A stretch of DNA of 60,010 bases from Rhodovulum adriaticum (GTDB lineage: Bacteria > Pseudomonadota > Alphaproteobacteria > Rhodobacterales > Rhodobacteraceae), in assembly GCF_004345735.1 (NCBI RefSeq), contig NZ_SLXL01000015.1:1-60010 (forward strand), read 5' to 3'. Of the stretch, positions 1-7,552 are shown one piece after another. The notes under the pieces were generated by a model. That model saw only the letters and a program-made list of their open reading frames with translations. It made no database searches and was not told the DNA's origin. The position numbers and the translations under genes were made by a program. Position 1 is the first letter of the stretch, and the number at the start of each line of letters is the position of its first letter.

Positions 1-41
1 AGTTCGGACGGATAGGCGGGGGTGAATCTCTGCTTCGTCAT
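1..41 (-). CDS. IS3-like transposase OrfA, N-terminal 13 residues only (partial)
   Basis: Reading leftward from ATG at 41 gives MTKQRFTPAYPSE and then leaves the window. The start is preceded by AAAGGA with 7-base spacing. An upstream in-frame ATG at 50 is possible but less well placed. IS3-family OrfA proteins commonly begin with a short basic stretch followed by an F-T/S-P-E/A segment that leads into a helix-turn-helix. Only the first residues are visible, so this rests mainly on the IS end beside it. Confidence 0.55.
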   Translation of the reverse strand, partial: MTKQRFTPAYPSE

Positions 42-65
42 AGGGCTCATCCTTTGAGTGTTTTA

Positions 66-91
66 CTCTCCGGTAAACCCGGGGCGGTTCA
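66..91 (-). repeat. Terminal inverted repeat of the IS (left copy)
   Basis: These 26 bases are the exact reverse complement of 59917-59942. They mark the outer edge of the IS. The first three bases of the repeat, TGA, act as the stop codon of the neighbouring gene at 89-376. Confidence 0.9.
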
Positions 92-376
92 GACCGCCTC
101 GGGGTTGTTCTCGAAGCGCATCATCCACAGCCCGTCGCCCTCGCTCAGCAGCCCGCGCAACTGCGCCTCGGTCATCAGGACGTGAAGGCTGCCCGCCCGG
201 TCCAGCGGGACGCGCACACAGTCGCGCCCGTGCTGGTCCACACAAGGGGCCGGGAGGGGTCGCCCGGCCAGACACCAAGTGACGCAGAGGCGTTCCAGAG
301 CGGCGAGGCGCTGGGCTGCGTCCTTGGTGGTCGGGGCGATGGGCTGGAGGTTGTAGAGGCGGTAGGGGTCGCTCAT
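89..376 (-). CDS. Hypothetical protein, 3' end cut off by the IS
   Basis: This 95-residue protein begins MSDPYRLYNLQPIAPTT. ATG at 376 is preferred because GAGG lies 8 bases upstream; a GTG at 385 is less likely. The gene begins 10 bases after the stop of the next gene upstream, so the two are probably one transcript. The stop codon TGA (91-89) is made by the first bases of the IS repeat, so the native C-terminus is lost. I do not recognise a domain. Two internal cysteines (RLCVTWC) and a Leu/Arg-rich C-terminal half can be seen. A phage or plasmid accessory role is plausible from context only. Confidence 0.6.
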   Translation of the reverse strand: MSDPYRLYNLQPIAPTTKDAAQRLAALERLCVTWCLAGRPLPAPCVDQHGRDCVRVPLDRAGSLHVLMTEAQLRGLLSEGDGLWMMRFENNPEAV

Positions 377-386
377 CCCCAGCACC

Positions 387-1313
387 TCACACCCGCACCA
401 GACCCATGCGCACGGCTGCGCCGAACGACACCTCGGGATGACCCGGAACGGTGATGCGCCATTCCTTCGACAGGCGGTCCTGGCGGATCATCTTGCGTTC
501 CGCCGGGGTCATGCCTTCGACCATCTCAAGGAAGCCCTCGGGGTCCGTCTGGGGCATCTTCGCCAGTCGCTCGACAGCGATCCGGCCAAGTTCCTTCATG
601 TGGTCTGCATCGTTCTGGATTGCGGCGTGGCGGGCTTGCCGCAGTTCCTCGTCGGTCAGGGTCTCGCTCAGCGTGGCAATGGAGGCTCCGACCCCGGACA
701 GGGTGGCCTCGGACTGCGCCACATAGCCCGCGTAGACCTTGGCGACCATTTCCTCGGTCACGCCTTCGGGCATCCCCTCAGCGGTGGGGATTTCCCCGTG
801 GTCGGCGGCATCGTGAAGGGCGCGGTCCACGACATGGGAGCCGAGGGCCTGATCCGCGCCTTGCAGGATTTGCCCGGCCTGATCGGCGGCGGCTTGCCAT
901 TCCGCCTCTGTCCGGCTTGCGGCCTTGTCCTCGGTGTCGTTCTGGTCGCCCGCCGCGTTCGCTTTCTCAGTCCCCGCGACGGGCTGTTCAAAACCCTGTT
1001 CGGGCGTCCAGCCCTGGGGCAGCAGACCACCGGCAATGGCGGCGTCAATCGTGGTCTCCCCGAAGCCGGGGATCATCACATGACCGGGGCGCAGTTGCGA
1101 GGGGACATAGGCCGTCCTGGCGCGATAGTCGGTCAGCGACTCGATCTGCCCGCCACGCAGCCTGATCTCGCCTTTCTGGGCGATGATGATGTCGGCCTTC
1201 ACGGCATTCGGATCGGGCCTGTTGGGGTTCCTCGCCTCAAGCTCTTGTTGCCATTGGGCGAGTTGGTCGGCGCTGGGGGCGTCCGACATGTTCATTTCGA
1301 TGAAGTCAGCCAT
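387..1313 (-). CDS. Hypothetical acidic protein of the left accessory region
   Basis: The protein has 308 residues and starts MADFIEMNMSDAPSADQ at ATG 1313, with GAGGAAAG 10 bases upstream; an in-frame extension to 1460 has no such site. It is rich in Asp, Glu, Ala and Gln. A central Ala/Gln/Asp-rich stretch (about residues 120-220) looks helical and solvent-exposed, and the C-terminus contains EWRITVPGHPEVSFGAAVRMG. I see no signal peptide or membrane segment. It is followed by the truncated 95-residue gene with a 10-base gap. Composition and context would fit a phage structural or scaffold protein, but I do not recognise the family. Confidence 0.6.
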   Translation of the reverse strand: MADFIEMNMSDAPSADQLAQWQQELEARNPNRPDPNAVKADIIIAQKGEIRLRGGQIESLTDYRARTAYVPSQLRPGHVMIPGFGETTIDAAIAGGLLPQGWTPEQGFEQPVAGTEKANAAGDQNDTEDKAASRTEAEWQAAADQAGQILQGADQALGSHVVDRALHDAADHGEIPTAEGMPEGVTEEMVAKVYAGYVAQSEATLSGVGASIATLSETLTDEELRQARHAAIQNDADHMKELGRIAVERLAKMPQTDPEGFLEMVEGMTPAERKMIRQDRLSKEWRITVPGHPEVSFGAAVRMGLVRV

Positions 1314-1732
1314 GATCTTGGTCTTTCCTCTGGGGTTGTTGATGATGATTGGAGAGAGGGGACGCGGTAGGTGGGGGCACCTCACGCGGCAGCACATGGG
1401 ACCACTCGGGCACCAAGCCGGGCACCTCGTGCATCCCCGTGTAGGCAGCATGTATTTCACCCATTGGGGGCTGCTGTCCGATGATAGGCCCTAATCCCCC
1501 GAAGGTGGTCCGAAGGTGGAGCCCACCTCCCCCGTCCTCCCCTCCCTCCCCTAATCATGGTGTCAGCGCATTGCTGAGCGGATCAAGACCACCGCAGCCA
1601 CCGGCGTTCACGAGTCCTCAGCAGCCCCGTAGAGGGCCACCAAGGGGTTCCGGCAGGGGCAAGGCGGCGGCGGGCCGCAGGTGGCGCTGTCTGGGCCGCT
1701 CAGCCGCGCAGGGCGCTCAGAGTCGCTGTGGC
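1314..1732. other. 419-bp gap with a G-quadruplex-type motif on the minus strand
   Basis: I see no convincing gene here. Bases 1529-1551 read on the minus strand have runs GGGG-A-GGG-A-GGGG followed by GGGGG, which is a G-quadruplex-type pattern. It lies about 215 bases upstream of the minus-strand gene that starts at 1313. The rest is very GC-rich, and its overlapping open frames in several phases look like composition artefacts. Confidence 0.5.
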
Positions 1733-2047
1733 CTACGCCACCTCTGCCGCACCGAGTCCGGCGGAAACCTCCCCGGCGATGCCGTCCACGACCTCCTGCG
1801 ACAGCACCCCGGCCTCGGCCAGCTTGGCGAGCGCCACAGCCACCGCAAAGCGCGTCTCAGGGCCGTCCAGCGGTGCCCCGGTGCTGACCGCCTCGGCTGC
1901 CTGATAGAGGGCGTCAGCGGCGTTCCTGAGCGTTCTCACGGTGTCGCGGGTGTCGGGGTGCCAGTCGCGGTGGTGGCGCTGGGCGTTGGCGTCGAGGATG
2001 TCAGCGGCGGCGCAGAGGTGGTCCAGAATGGCGGTAGTGTTGGTCAT
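1733..2047 (-). CDS. Small helical hypothetical protein
   Basis: The protein has 104 residues and starts MTNTTAILDHLCAAAD at ATG 2047. AAGGA lies 8 bases upstream, which favours this over the longer frame starting at 2113. It is Ala/Asp-rich and predicted to be largely helical, with no signal peptide or membrane span. Histidines cluster around residue 25 (QRHHRDWH). I do not recognise the family. It is on the same strand as the recombinase and the two genes downstream, which suggests one accessory module. Confidence 0.55.
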   Translation of the reverse strand: MTNTTAILDHLCAAADILDANAQRHHRDWHPDTRDTVRTLRNAADALYQAAEAVSTGAPLDGPETRFAVAVALAKLAEAGVLSQEVVDGIAGEVSAGLGAAEVA

Positions 2048-2475
2048 CGGTGCTGTCCTTTTGGTGCGTTGAACAGGGCCAAGAGGGCAGCGCGGCGAGA
2101 CCAAGTAAAGCATTGATTTGGTTGCGATACAGGGACCATCTGGGGTCGCGTGAGAGATAGTCCCGACACGGGGAACAAGACCATTGGGAAGGCTGCGTTG
2201 AGGCGTTCGGCTCGGAGGCTGGAACGGGGCCGCGAAGGGTGAGCGAATGGTGCCTTTGCGGGGACGATGTGGACAAAGACAGATAGCCAGGCGATGTGGC
2301 TTAAATGCAACACATCAGGACCGCAGGGGGCCGGGAGTTGCCCAACAATCTCCCTACCACGCCCCACGGCCCCGCAGAGCCGCCATGAGCGGGGAGCGCG
2401 TCCACCTGCGCTCAACCCACCCGGCAGCCTAACCCCCGCTCAGTGACTCGCTCCGGGGCGCTCAGCCGCTACCGC
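2048..2475. other. 428-bp gap, nothing recognisable
   Basis: Short open frames exist in several phases, but none has a good ribosome binding site, a recognisable protein sequence or a start consistent with its neighbours. The part from 2420 to 2475 is GC-rich and lies just past the stop of the recombinase gene. Confidence 0.5.
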
Positions 2476-3042
2476 TCAGGCAACCCCATCGGCCTCGTTG
2501 AGTATCCGGTAGACGCTCGCCCTACCGATGCCCACGCGCCGCGCGATCTCGGTCCCGCCCACGCCCTCGCGGTGCAGCTTCAAGACCTCATCCGCCTTCG
2601 CCCGTGCCGTGGGCTTGCGGCCCTTGTATTTCCCCGCGGCCTTGGCCTTGGCGATGCCCTCCCGCTGGCGCTCTAGCATGATCTCCCGCTCAAACTGAGC
2701 GATGCCGCCAAGGACGGTGAGAAGCAGCCGCCCCGTGGGTGTCCCGGTGTCCAGGTTCAGGTCCAGCACCCGCAGCGCCGCGCCGCGTTCGGTCAGGGTG
2801 TCGAGGATGTCCAGAAGGTGGGCCACCGACCGGGCCAGCCGGTCCAGCTTGGTAACAACCAGCGTGTCACCCTCGCGGACATAGGCCAGCGCCTCGGCCA
2901 GCTTCGCCCGCTCTTTCACGTCCACCGATGAGACCTGTTCCACGAACAGCCGTTCGCACCCGGCAGCCCTCAAGTCCCGCTCCTGCCCCTCCAGGCCCGC
3001 TGTCTGGTCCAGCGTCGAGGTGCGCGCATATCCCACAAGCAT
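2476..3042 (-). CDS. Serine recombinase (resolvase/invertase family)
   Basis: This 188-residue protein has the full architecture of small serine recombinases. The N-terminal catalytic part begins MLVGYARTSTLDQ, with the nucleophile Ser at about residue 9. It is followed by VTKLDRLARS (about residues 63-72) and GGIAQFEREIMLERQREGI leading into the dimer-interface helix. The C-terminal helix-turn-helix (about residues 145-185) includes GGTEIARRVGIGRASVYRIL. Such enzymes resolve cointegrates or invert DNA at short crossover sites. The gene points away from a repeat-rich region at 3067-3185 that looks like its res site. It is the clearest mobility gene of the left accessory region. Confidence 0.93.
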   Translation of the reverse strand: MLVGYARTSTLDQTAGLEGQERDLRAAGCERLFVEQVSSVDVKERAKLAEALAYVREGDTLVVTKLDRLARSVAHLLDILDTLTERGAALRVLDLNLDTGTPTGRLLLTVLGGIAQFEREIMLERQREGIAKAKAAGKYKGRKPTARAKADEVLKLHREGVGGTEIARRVGIGRASVYRILNEADGVA

Positions 3043-3066
3043 CGTCTCGCCTCCTGCGTCTCGTAA

Positions 3067-3185
3067 TGTGTCTCACAAGGTCTAAAACGTGATAGGCCGT
3101 TGTGTCTCAGAATGTCAAGGCCATTCCATTGGGACAGCTTTCCGGGCAGCCCGAGACGACTCACTAGGGCAAGCCCTGTGAGACA
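3067..3185. other. Candidate res (recombination) site next to the serine recombinase
   Basis: TGTGTCTCA occurs at 3067-3075 and 3101-3109 as a direct repeat with a 34-base period. The reverse complement of TGTCTCACA is at 3177-3185, matching 3069-3077 exactly. The block is about 117 bp long and starts 25 bases upstream of the recombinase start. In Tn3-type systems the resolvase gene lies beside a res site of about this length with three binding subsites. The whole stretch 3043-3459 otherwise lacks a gene. The assignment is inferred from layout. Confidence 0.45.
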
Positions 3186-3459
3186 GAAGGAGGCAGCGCG
3201 AGCGTGGCGCGAAGGTGGTCCGGTGCGAGTGTCGCGCGGGAGTTCCGGGGGCTGGTGGGTGGGCCTCAGAGACCGGGGGCGCAGTGCTTGGGCGACATGC
3301 CCGGCCAGCTACACCGAGAACGCCACCCCCCACGGGGGGACGCGCGGAGCATCAACCGTCGAGTTCGGGGCCTGAGATTTTTCTACGATTTTCGAATGGG
3401 CTTTCCAGTGGTGCGCTTGACCGCATAGAAAGCGAAGTCGGCAGAAACGGAGATTGACA

Positions 3460-3714
3460 GTGTTCTTCACGAAGACGGCAAAGGCCATCGCTTGGTTGAT
3501 GGTCTTGCTTGGCGGCTCTCACGCAGTTCTCGGCTTCGCAATGGCGATCTTGGGAGATCAAGCAATGGCACCTAGGTATCTTGGGACAGACACCACCGGC
3601 GAGGCAATTGACGAGGGCCTAAAGGTGCTCTTGATCGGTGCTGTGGTGGGCATGTTGGCGGAGATCAGCGGTTCCATAGCGGCAATCGCGCCCAGGGATG
3701 CAGACGAGGAATAA
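3460..3714 (+). CDS. Small two-helix membrane protein, copy 1 of a tandem pair
   Basis: I place the start at GTG 3460, giving MFFTKTAKAIAW (84 residues). It has GGAGA 7 bases upstream and aligns with the next gene, which begins MFFTRVGRIVAW; TTG at 3454 is the alternative. Two hydrophobic segments are visible, at about residues 10-32 and 55-75. Between them is a short polar loop (DTTGEAIDEGLK), and the tail is acidic (PRDADEE). The second helix reads GAVVGMLAEISGSIA, close to ALVMGILTEISRSVA in the neighbour. The function is unknown. It is a paralogue of the gene at 3790. Confidence 0.65.
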   Translation: MFFTKTAKAIAWLMVLLGGSHAVLGFAMAILGDQAMAPRYLGTDTTGEAIDEGLKVLLIGAVVGMLAEISGSIAAIAPRDADEE

Positions 3715-3789
3715 CCTCCAGCCTTGTTATTCCTTCCAGAACGTTTCGGAGTGGAATAAACCGGCGATAGAAAAGTTGAAGGAGCGACG

Positions 3790-4077
3790 ATGTTTTTTAC
3801 GAGGGTCGGACGGATTGTCGCATGGATTGGAGCCGTTGTGGGCTTCCTCATCGTGATCCAAGGATACGAAATTCAAATAAATCAAACAGCGTCGGTGGCT
3901 GCAGATATACTTCCCATAGACACAGCACAAAAAGCGTCTGCACAGGCAAAGGCGTTCATCAGCCAAGGATATGTCGTGCTTTTTTGCGCCCTTGTCATGG
4001 GCATCTTGACCGAAATCAGCAGGTCAGTTGCCCGACGCAGCGAAGACCTCTTGCCAGAAGCCGAGGAAAGCCAGTAG
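3790..4077 (+). CDS. Small two-helix membrane protein, copy 2 of a tandem pair
   Basis: The protein has 95 residues, begins MFFTRVGRIVAWIGAVVGF, and has a good AAGGAG site 6 bases before the ATG. Hydrophobic segments lie at about residues 8-27 and 57-78, separated by a loop of some 30 polar residues (DTAQKASAQAKAF), with an acidic tail ending EAEESQ. N-terminus, spacing and second helix all match the gene at 3460, so the two are a diverged duplication. The base composition is noticeably less GC-rich than the backbone, which fits acquisition. I do not recognise the family. Confidence 0.7.
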   Translation: MFFTRVGRIVAWIGAVVGFLIVIQGYEIQINQTASVAADILPIDTAQKASAQAKAFISQGYVVLFCALVMGILTEISRSVARRSEDLLPEAEESQ

Positions 4078-4452
4078 TTTCAAGCACACAAATCCACCAC
4101 GTCCGGCACACACGCCGGGCATCCGGGTTGAAGCGCATGTCGCGCAAAGCGTTGATATAAAGGCGTTTGAGGCCAGTGAGACCACGTTGGGTTTGGTCCC
4201 GCCAGCCCTACCGCCGGAGCCAATCACCCTTGATTTTATTGGGGAAATTGGCGTGAAGCCAATCCTACTAACAACCTACTATCGCTTTAGCGTTGGTTGG
4301 CAAGGGCGGTTCGGCCCCGCCTTCGCTCACGAAGACGTGACCACATGTCGCCTTACCTACGGCTTGGCGCGCAATCCGTTCTAAGCCGCTGGCGATTGCT
4401 TCGCCTGAAGTTCGGGGGCCAATTGAGGTATGTTCCAAAGAAGGGTGTTTTC
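4078..4452. other. 375-bp gap, AT-richer, no gene recognised
   Basis: An open frame from 4028 to 4384 overlaps the preceding gene and gives a sequence without recognisable features, so I do not call it. The region's composition resembles the flanking accessory genes rather than the backbone. Confidence 0.4.
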
Positions 4453-4728
4453 ATGGACGATACTACGCTACGTGGCATTGCGGCGGTTTGTTCGGTTGCA
4501 GGATCAGTCCTGCTCGCTTGGCGGGTTACGGGCATACTAAAAGCGTTGGGCGAGGTTGCGACGATGCACGACCGCAACTTCAAGGAGTTAGCTAAGCCAA
4601 CCGGCGATGTGGTTCTTGCGGGCGGAACTTCAAAGTGGATTGAAAACGCTCAGAAACTCTGGCTGTTGATCTTGGGGTTTGGACTGTCGATTTTAGGCGG
4701 TGTCCTCCAATTCATTTCGATCCTTTGA
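4453..4728 (+). CDS. Third small two-helix membrane protein
   Basis: The protein has 91 residues and starts MDDTTLRGIAAVCSVAG at ATG 4453, with AAGG upstream; a longer frame from 4297 lacks such a site. One hydrophobic helix is at about residues 7-24. A polar middle section of about 40 residues (MHDRNFKELAKPTGDV) follows, then a second helix at about residues 68-90 (LWLLILGFGLSILGGVLQFI). It has the same overall plan as the two genes before it but no clear sequence match. The function is unknown. Confidence 0.6.
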   Translation: MDDTTLRGIAAVCSVAGSVLLAWRVTGILKALGEVATMHDRNFKELAKPTGDVVLAGGTSKWIENAQKLWLLILGFGLSILGGVLQFISIL

Positions 4729-4743
4729 TTTAGGCCATCGCAG

Positions 4744-4768
4744 AAAAAGCCGCCCCCGTAGGGACGGC
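4744..4768 (-). terminator. Possible intrinsic terminator, minus strand
   Basis: On the minus strand GCCGTCCC, loop TACG and GGGGCGGC form an 8-bp stem with one mismatch, followed by TTTTTC. It could end the tRNA-Arg transcript arriving from 4997 and faces the end of the plus-strand gene at 4728. Confidence 0.45.
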
Positions 4769-4996
4769 AGTTGCCCTTGGCACTTAAGGGAAGGATCGTC
4801 AGGCGGCGACTGCGTAGGTGCTGCGGCAAACTTCTAGTGTGCGGGCACGATGCGACGCGGTGACGGTGTAGAGCGGCACGGCAATCAAGGCGGTTTCGGT
4901 CAGGTCCGCGCCGGAAAATACCGCCTGACCCGGCACGGCCCCGGCCTTAAACGCCCCCCCGACGAAAAAGGGCAGCGTTACCCCATTCAGCGGAAA

Positions 4997-5073
4997 TGGC
5001 GGCCCCTGAAGGATTCGAACCCTCGACCTGCCGATTAGAAGTCGGCTGCTCTATCCAGCTGAGCTAAGGGGCC
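4997..5073 (-). tRNA. tRNA-Arg (anticodon TCT)
   Basis: Read on the minus strand, the sequence folds as a standard cloverleaf. The acceptor stem is GGCCCCT paired with AGGGGCC, followed by discriminator G and an encoded CCA. The anticodon loop CTTCTAA has anticodon TCT (reads AGA), and the T-loop is GGTTCGAATCC. Its 3' end faces the accessory region at 92-4990, which is the side where tRNA-targeting elements insert. Confidence 0.97.
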
Positions 5074-5115
5074 CCTGGGGGCGTTTTGCCTGCCGGGGCC
5101 GTGTTGCGCAAGCGT

Positions 5116-5427
5116 TCAGTGGGTCCAGGCGCCGCGGCGGTTGGTGGCGAAATTCTCGGCATAGCCCGCGGGGCGGACGTTATGCTTGCGCGGGCGGGGG
5201 CGCAGCACCACGGCCTCGATCCCGTGGCGGCGGGCATAATCCAGCGCGGCCTCGCGGCTGTCGAATTTCAGACGCACCTGCGTTTGGGTATCCGAAGACC
5301 CGGTCCAGCCCATCAGCGGGTCCAGTTCGCGGGCCTCGGCGGGGGCGAATTCCAGCACCCAGTGATGGGTCTTGGCCTGGCCGGACTGCATGGCGGTTTT
5401 CGAGGGCTGGTAGATGCGGGCGCGCAT
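5116..5427 (-). CDS. ETC complex I subunit (NDUFS4/AQDQ-like)
   Basis: The protein has 103 residues and starts MRARIYQPSKTAMQSG at ATG 5427 behind GGGAGGAG; the frame stays open to 5490 without a better start. The N-terminal motif ARIYQPSKTAMQSG, then HHWVLEF, LMGWTGSSDTQTQV and FDSREAALDYA, is typical of the small NDUFS4-like accessory subunit of NADH:ubiquinone oxidoreductase in alphaproteobacteria. It is expected to sit on the peripheral arm of complex I on the cytoplasmic side. The other complex I genes are not in the window. It lies between tRNA-Arg and fabI on the same strand. Confidence 0.88.
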   Translation of the reverse strand: MRARIYQPSKTAMQSGQAKTHHWVLEFAPAEARELDPLMGWTGSSDTQTQVRLKFDSREAALDYARRHGIEAVVLRPRPRKHNVRPAGYAENFATNRRGAWTH

Positions 5428-5507
5428 GTGGTGGTCTCCTCCCAGGAAATCATCCTGGTTTTTTTTGGGGCCGCGTTGCGGCCGGATCAAGAGCGGTGCC
5501 CCGCGCC

Positions 5508-6296
5508 TCAGATATTCTCGAAGCGCGGCATGCCCAGGACGTGATAGCCACCGTCCACGGTGATGATCTCACCGGTGGTGCAGGCCCCGTGATCCGAGGC
5601 CAGGTAGACGGCGGTGCCGCCGATGCATTCCAGCGTCGCGTTCTGGCGCAGCGGCGCGTTGCTTTCGGTGTGGCGAAAGGTCTTGCGCCCGCCACTGATC
5701 GCGGCGCCGGCCAGCGTCTTCATCGGGCCGGGCGAAATGGCGTTCACGCGGATCCCCTCGGGGCCCAGGTCAGAGGCCAGATAGCGCACGGTCGATTCCA
5801 GCGCCGCCTTGGCCACGCCCATCACGTTGTAGAACGGCGTGACACGGTTCGACCCCTGGTAGGTCAGGGTCAGGATCGTGCCGCCGTTCGGCATCAGCGG
5901 TTGCGCGCGGCGGGCCACGTCGATCAGCGAGTAGCAGGAAATCGCCAGGCTGTTCTTGAAATTGTCCCGTGTGGTGTTGATGAAACGGCCGGTCAGCTCG
6001 TTCTTGTCGGAATAGGCGATCGCGTGAACGAGGAAATCGAGCGTCCCCCATTCCTGCTCCAGCCGGCCGAACGCCTGTTCCAGCGACGCGTCGTCTGTCA
6101 CGTCCACATCGACCAAAAGGTTGGACCCCACGCTTTCGGCCAGCGGCTGGACGCGCTTGCCGAAATTTTCGCCCTGATGGGAAAAGGCCAGCTCGGCCCC
6201 CTCGTCGGCCAGGGCCTTGGCAATGCCCCAGGCGATCGAGCGGTCGTTGGCGACCCCCATGACAAGGCCGCGCTTTCCTTTCATCAACTCAGGCAT
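5508..6296 (-). CDS. fabI: Enoyl-[acyl-carrier-protein] reductase, NADH-dependent
   Basis: FabI performs the last reduction of each fatty-acid elongation cycle (trans-2-enoyl-ACP to acyl-ACP). The 262-residue protein has the expected length. The nucleotide-binding segment GVANDRSIAWG is at residues 14-24. The catalytic pair is Tyr156/Lys163 (YNVMGVAK), with the second conserved Tyr at 146, the same numbering as the E. coli enzyme. The C-terminal segment ends with the usual GEIITVDGGYHVLGM. It is the last gene of a fabA-fabB-fabI order, 6 bases after fabB, so the three are very likely co-transcribed. Confidence 0.96.
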   Translation of the reverse strand: MPELMKGKRGLVMGVANDRSIAWGIAKALADEGAELAFSHQGENFGKRVQPLAESVGSNLLVDVDVTDDASLEQAFGRLEQEWGTLDFLVHAIAYSDKNELTGRFINTTRDNFKNSLAISCYSLIDVARRAQPLMPNGGTILTLTYQGSNRVTPFYNVMGVAKAALESTVRYLASDLGPEGIRVNAISPGPMKTLAGAAISGGRKTFRHTESNAPLRQNATLECIGGTAVYLASDHGACTTGEIITVDGGYHVLGMPRFENI

Positions 6297-6302
6297 GGGA
6301 CA

Positions 6303-7532
6303 TCATCCGTGATACTTGCTGAGAACGAGGGAGGCATTGGTGCCGCCAAAGCCGAAGCTGTTGGACAGCACGCTGTCGATTTCCACGCCCTCACGCAGTT
6401 CGGTAACGATCTCTTCGGGCCGGATTTCGGGGTCGAGTTCGGTGATGTTGGCAGATGCGGCGACAAAGCCTTTCTGCATCATGATAAGCGAATAGATCGC
6501 CTCGTGTACGCCGGTGGCGCCCAGGGAATGGCCGGTCAGCGACTTGGTCGAGCCGATCACAGGCGCCTGGCCGTCGCCAAAGACGTTGCGCACGGCCTTC
6601 ACCTCGGTCACGTCGCCCGCGACGGTCGAGGTGCCGTGGGCGTTGATGTAATCGACCTTGCGCCCCTCGGGCAGGGTGGCCAGCGCCAGCTTCATCGAGC
6701 GTTCGCCGCCCTCGCCGGACGGTGCCACCATATCATAGCCGTCGGACGTGGCGCCGTAGCCGGTCACCTCGGCATGGATCTTGGCACCGCGGGCCTTGGC
6801 GTGTTCCAGTTCCTCCAGCACGACCGTCCCGCCGCCGCCGGCGATCACGAACCCGTCGCGCGTGGCGTCGAAGGGGCGCGAGGCGGTTTCGGGCGTGTCG
6901 TTGTATTTCGACGACATCGCGTTCATCGCATCGAACAGGCAGGACAGGGTCCAGTCCACCTCTTCGCCGCCGCCGGCAAAGACGATGTCCTGCTTGCCCA
7001 TCTGAATCAGCTCGGTGCCGTTGCCGATACAATGCGCACTGGTCGAACAGGCCGAGGTGATCGAGTAGTTCACCCCCTTGATCTTGAACGGCGTCGCCAG
7101 GCAGGCAGAGTTGGTGGACGACATGCAGCGCGTCACCATGAAGGGGCCCATGCGCTTGGGGCTGCCCTTTTCCTTGACGATGCTATGGGCGGTGAAGAAG
7201 TTCGAGGTCGACGGCCCGCCCGAGCCCATGATCAGGCCGGTACGCTCGTTCGAGACATCCGCCTCTTCCAGACCGGAATCGGCGATGGCCTGTTCCATCG
7301 CGATATAATTGTAGGCCGCGCCCATCCCCATGAAGCGCAGCTGCCGCTTGTCGATGGCCTCGGCCAGGTCGATCTGCGGGATGCCCGCCACCTGGCTGCG
7401 AAAGCCATTCTCGGCGTAGACGGGTTCGAACCGGATGCCGGATGTCCCGGCGCGCAGGGAGGCCTCGACCTCGGCGGCGTTGTTGCCGATGGGAGAGACG
7501 ATGCCGAACCCCGTGATGACGACGCGGCGCAT
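6303..7532 (-). CDS. fabB: Beta-ketoacyl-ACP synthase I
   Basis: This condensing enzyme extends acyl chains with malonyl-ACP and, together with FabA, is needed for unsaturated fatty acids. It has 409 residues. The active-site Cys162 lies in [12 protein letters not shown]. His299 is in [12 protein letters not shown] and His335 in [11 protein letters not shown], completing the Cys-His-His triad. The C-terminus [13 protein letters not shown] is typical. The fabA-fabB adjacency (20-base gap) marks the FabA/FabB anaerobic pathway for unsaturated fatty acids. Confidence 0.96.
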   Translation of the reverse strand: MRRVVITGFGIVSPIGNNAAEVEASLRAGTSGIRFEPVYAENGFRSQVAGIPQIDLAEAIDKRQLRFMGMGAAYNYIAMEQAIADSGLEEADVSNERTGLIMGSGGPSTSNFFTAHSIVKEKGSPKRMGPFMVTRCMSSTNSACLATPFKIKGVNYSITSACSTSAHCIGNGTELIQMGKQDIVFAGGGEEVDWTLSCLFDAMNAMSSKYNDTPETASRPFDATRDGFVIAGGGGTVVLEELEHAKARGAKIHAEVTGYGATSDGYDMVAPSGEGGERSMKLALATLPEGRKVDYINAHGTSTVAGDVTEVKAVRNVFGDGQAPVIGSTKSLTGHSLGATGVHEAIYSLIMMQKGFVAASANITELDPEIRPEEIVTELREGVEIDSVLSNSFGFGGTNASLVLSKYHG

Positions 7533-7552
7533 GGGTTCTCCTTTCCTGATGT

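Larger units (their letters stand above)
1..91 (-). mobile_element. Left (5') end of an IS3-like insertion sequence, cut by the window edge
   Basis: The element runs leftward out of the window. Its outer boundary is base 91, where a 26-bp terminal repeat beginning TGAACCGCCCCGGGTT is read on the minus strand. Inside it are a ribosome binding site (AAAGGA) and the start of a reading frame. The reverse complement of the same 26 bp closes the other end of the window at 59917-59942. The TGAACCGCCCCGGG terminus and the layout (short leader, then a small first frame starting MTKQRFTP) resemble IS3-family elements. The family call is from memory of such ends and was not checked by search. Confidence 0.75.

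Noticed and set aside
2044-2415. A 123-residue open frame overlapping the gene at 1733-2047
   Set aside because: It has no ribosome binding site, overlaps a better-supported frame, and its composition is unlike a folded protein.
3364-3400. GGGGCCTGAGATTTTTCTACG as a Tn3-type terminal repeat
   Set aside because: It starts with GGGG but does not end in the usual TAAG and has no partner elsewhere in the window.
5460-5490. T-run plus GGCCGC/GCGGCC hairpin as a terminator after fabI
   Set aside because: On the fabI strand the hairpin is followed by A residues, not T residues; the run of T is on the wrong side.
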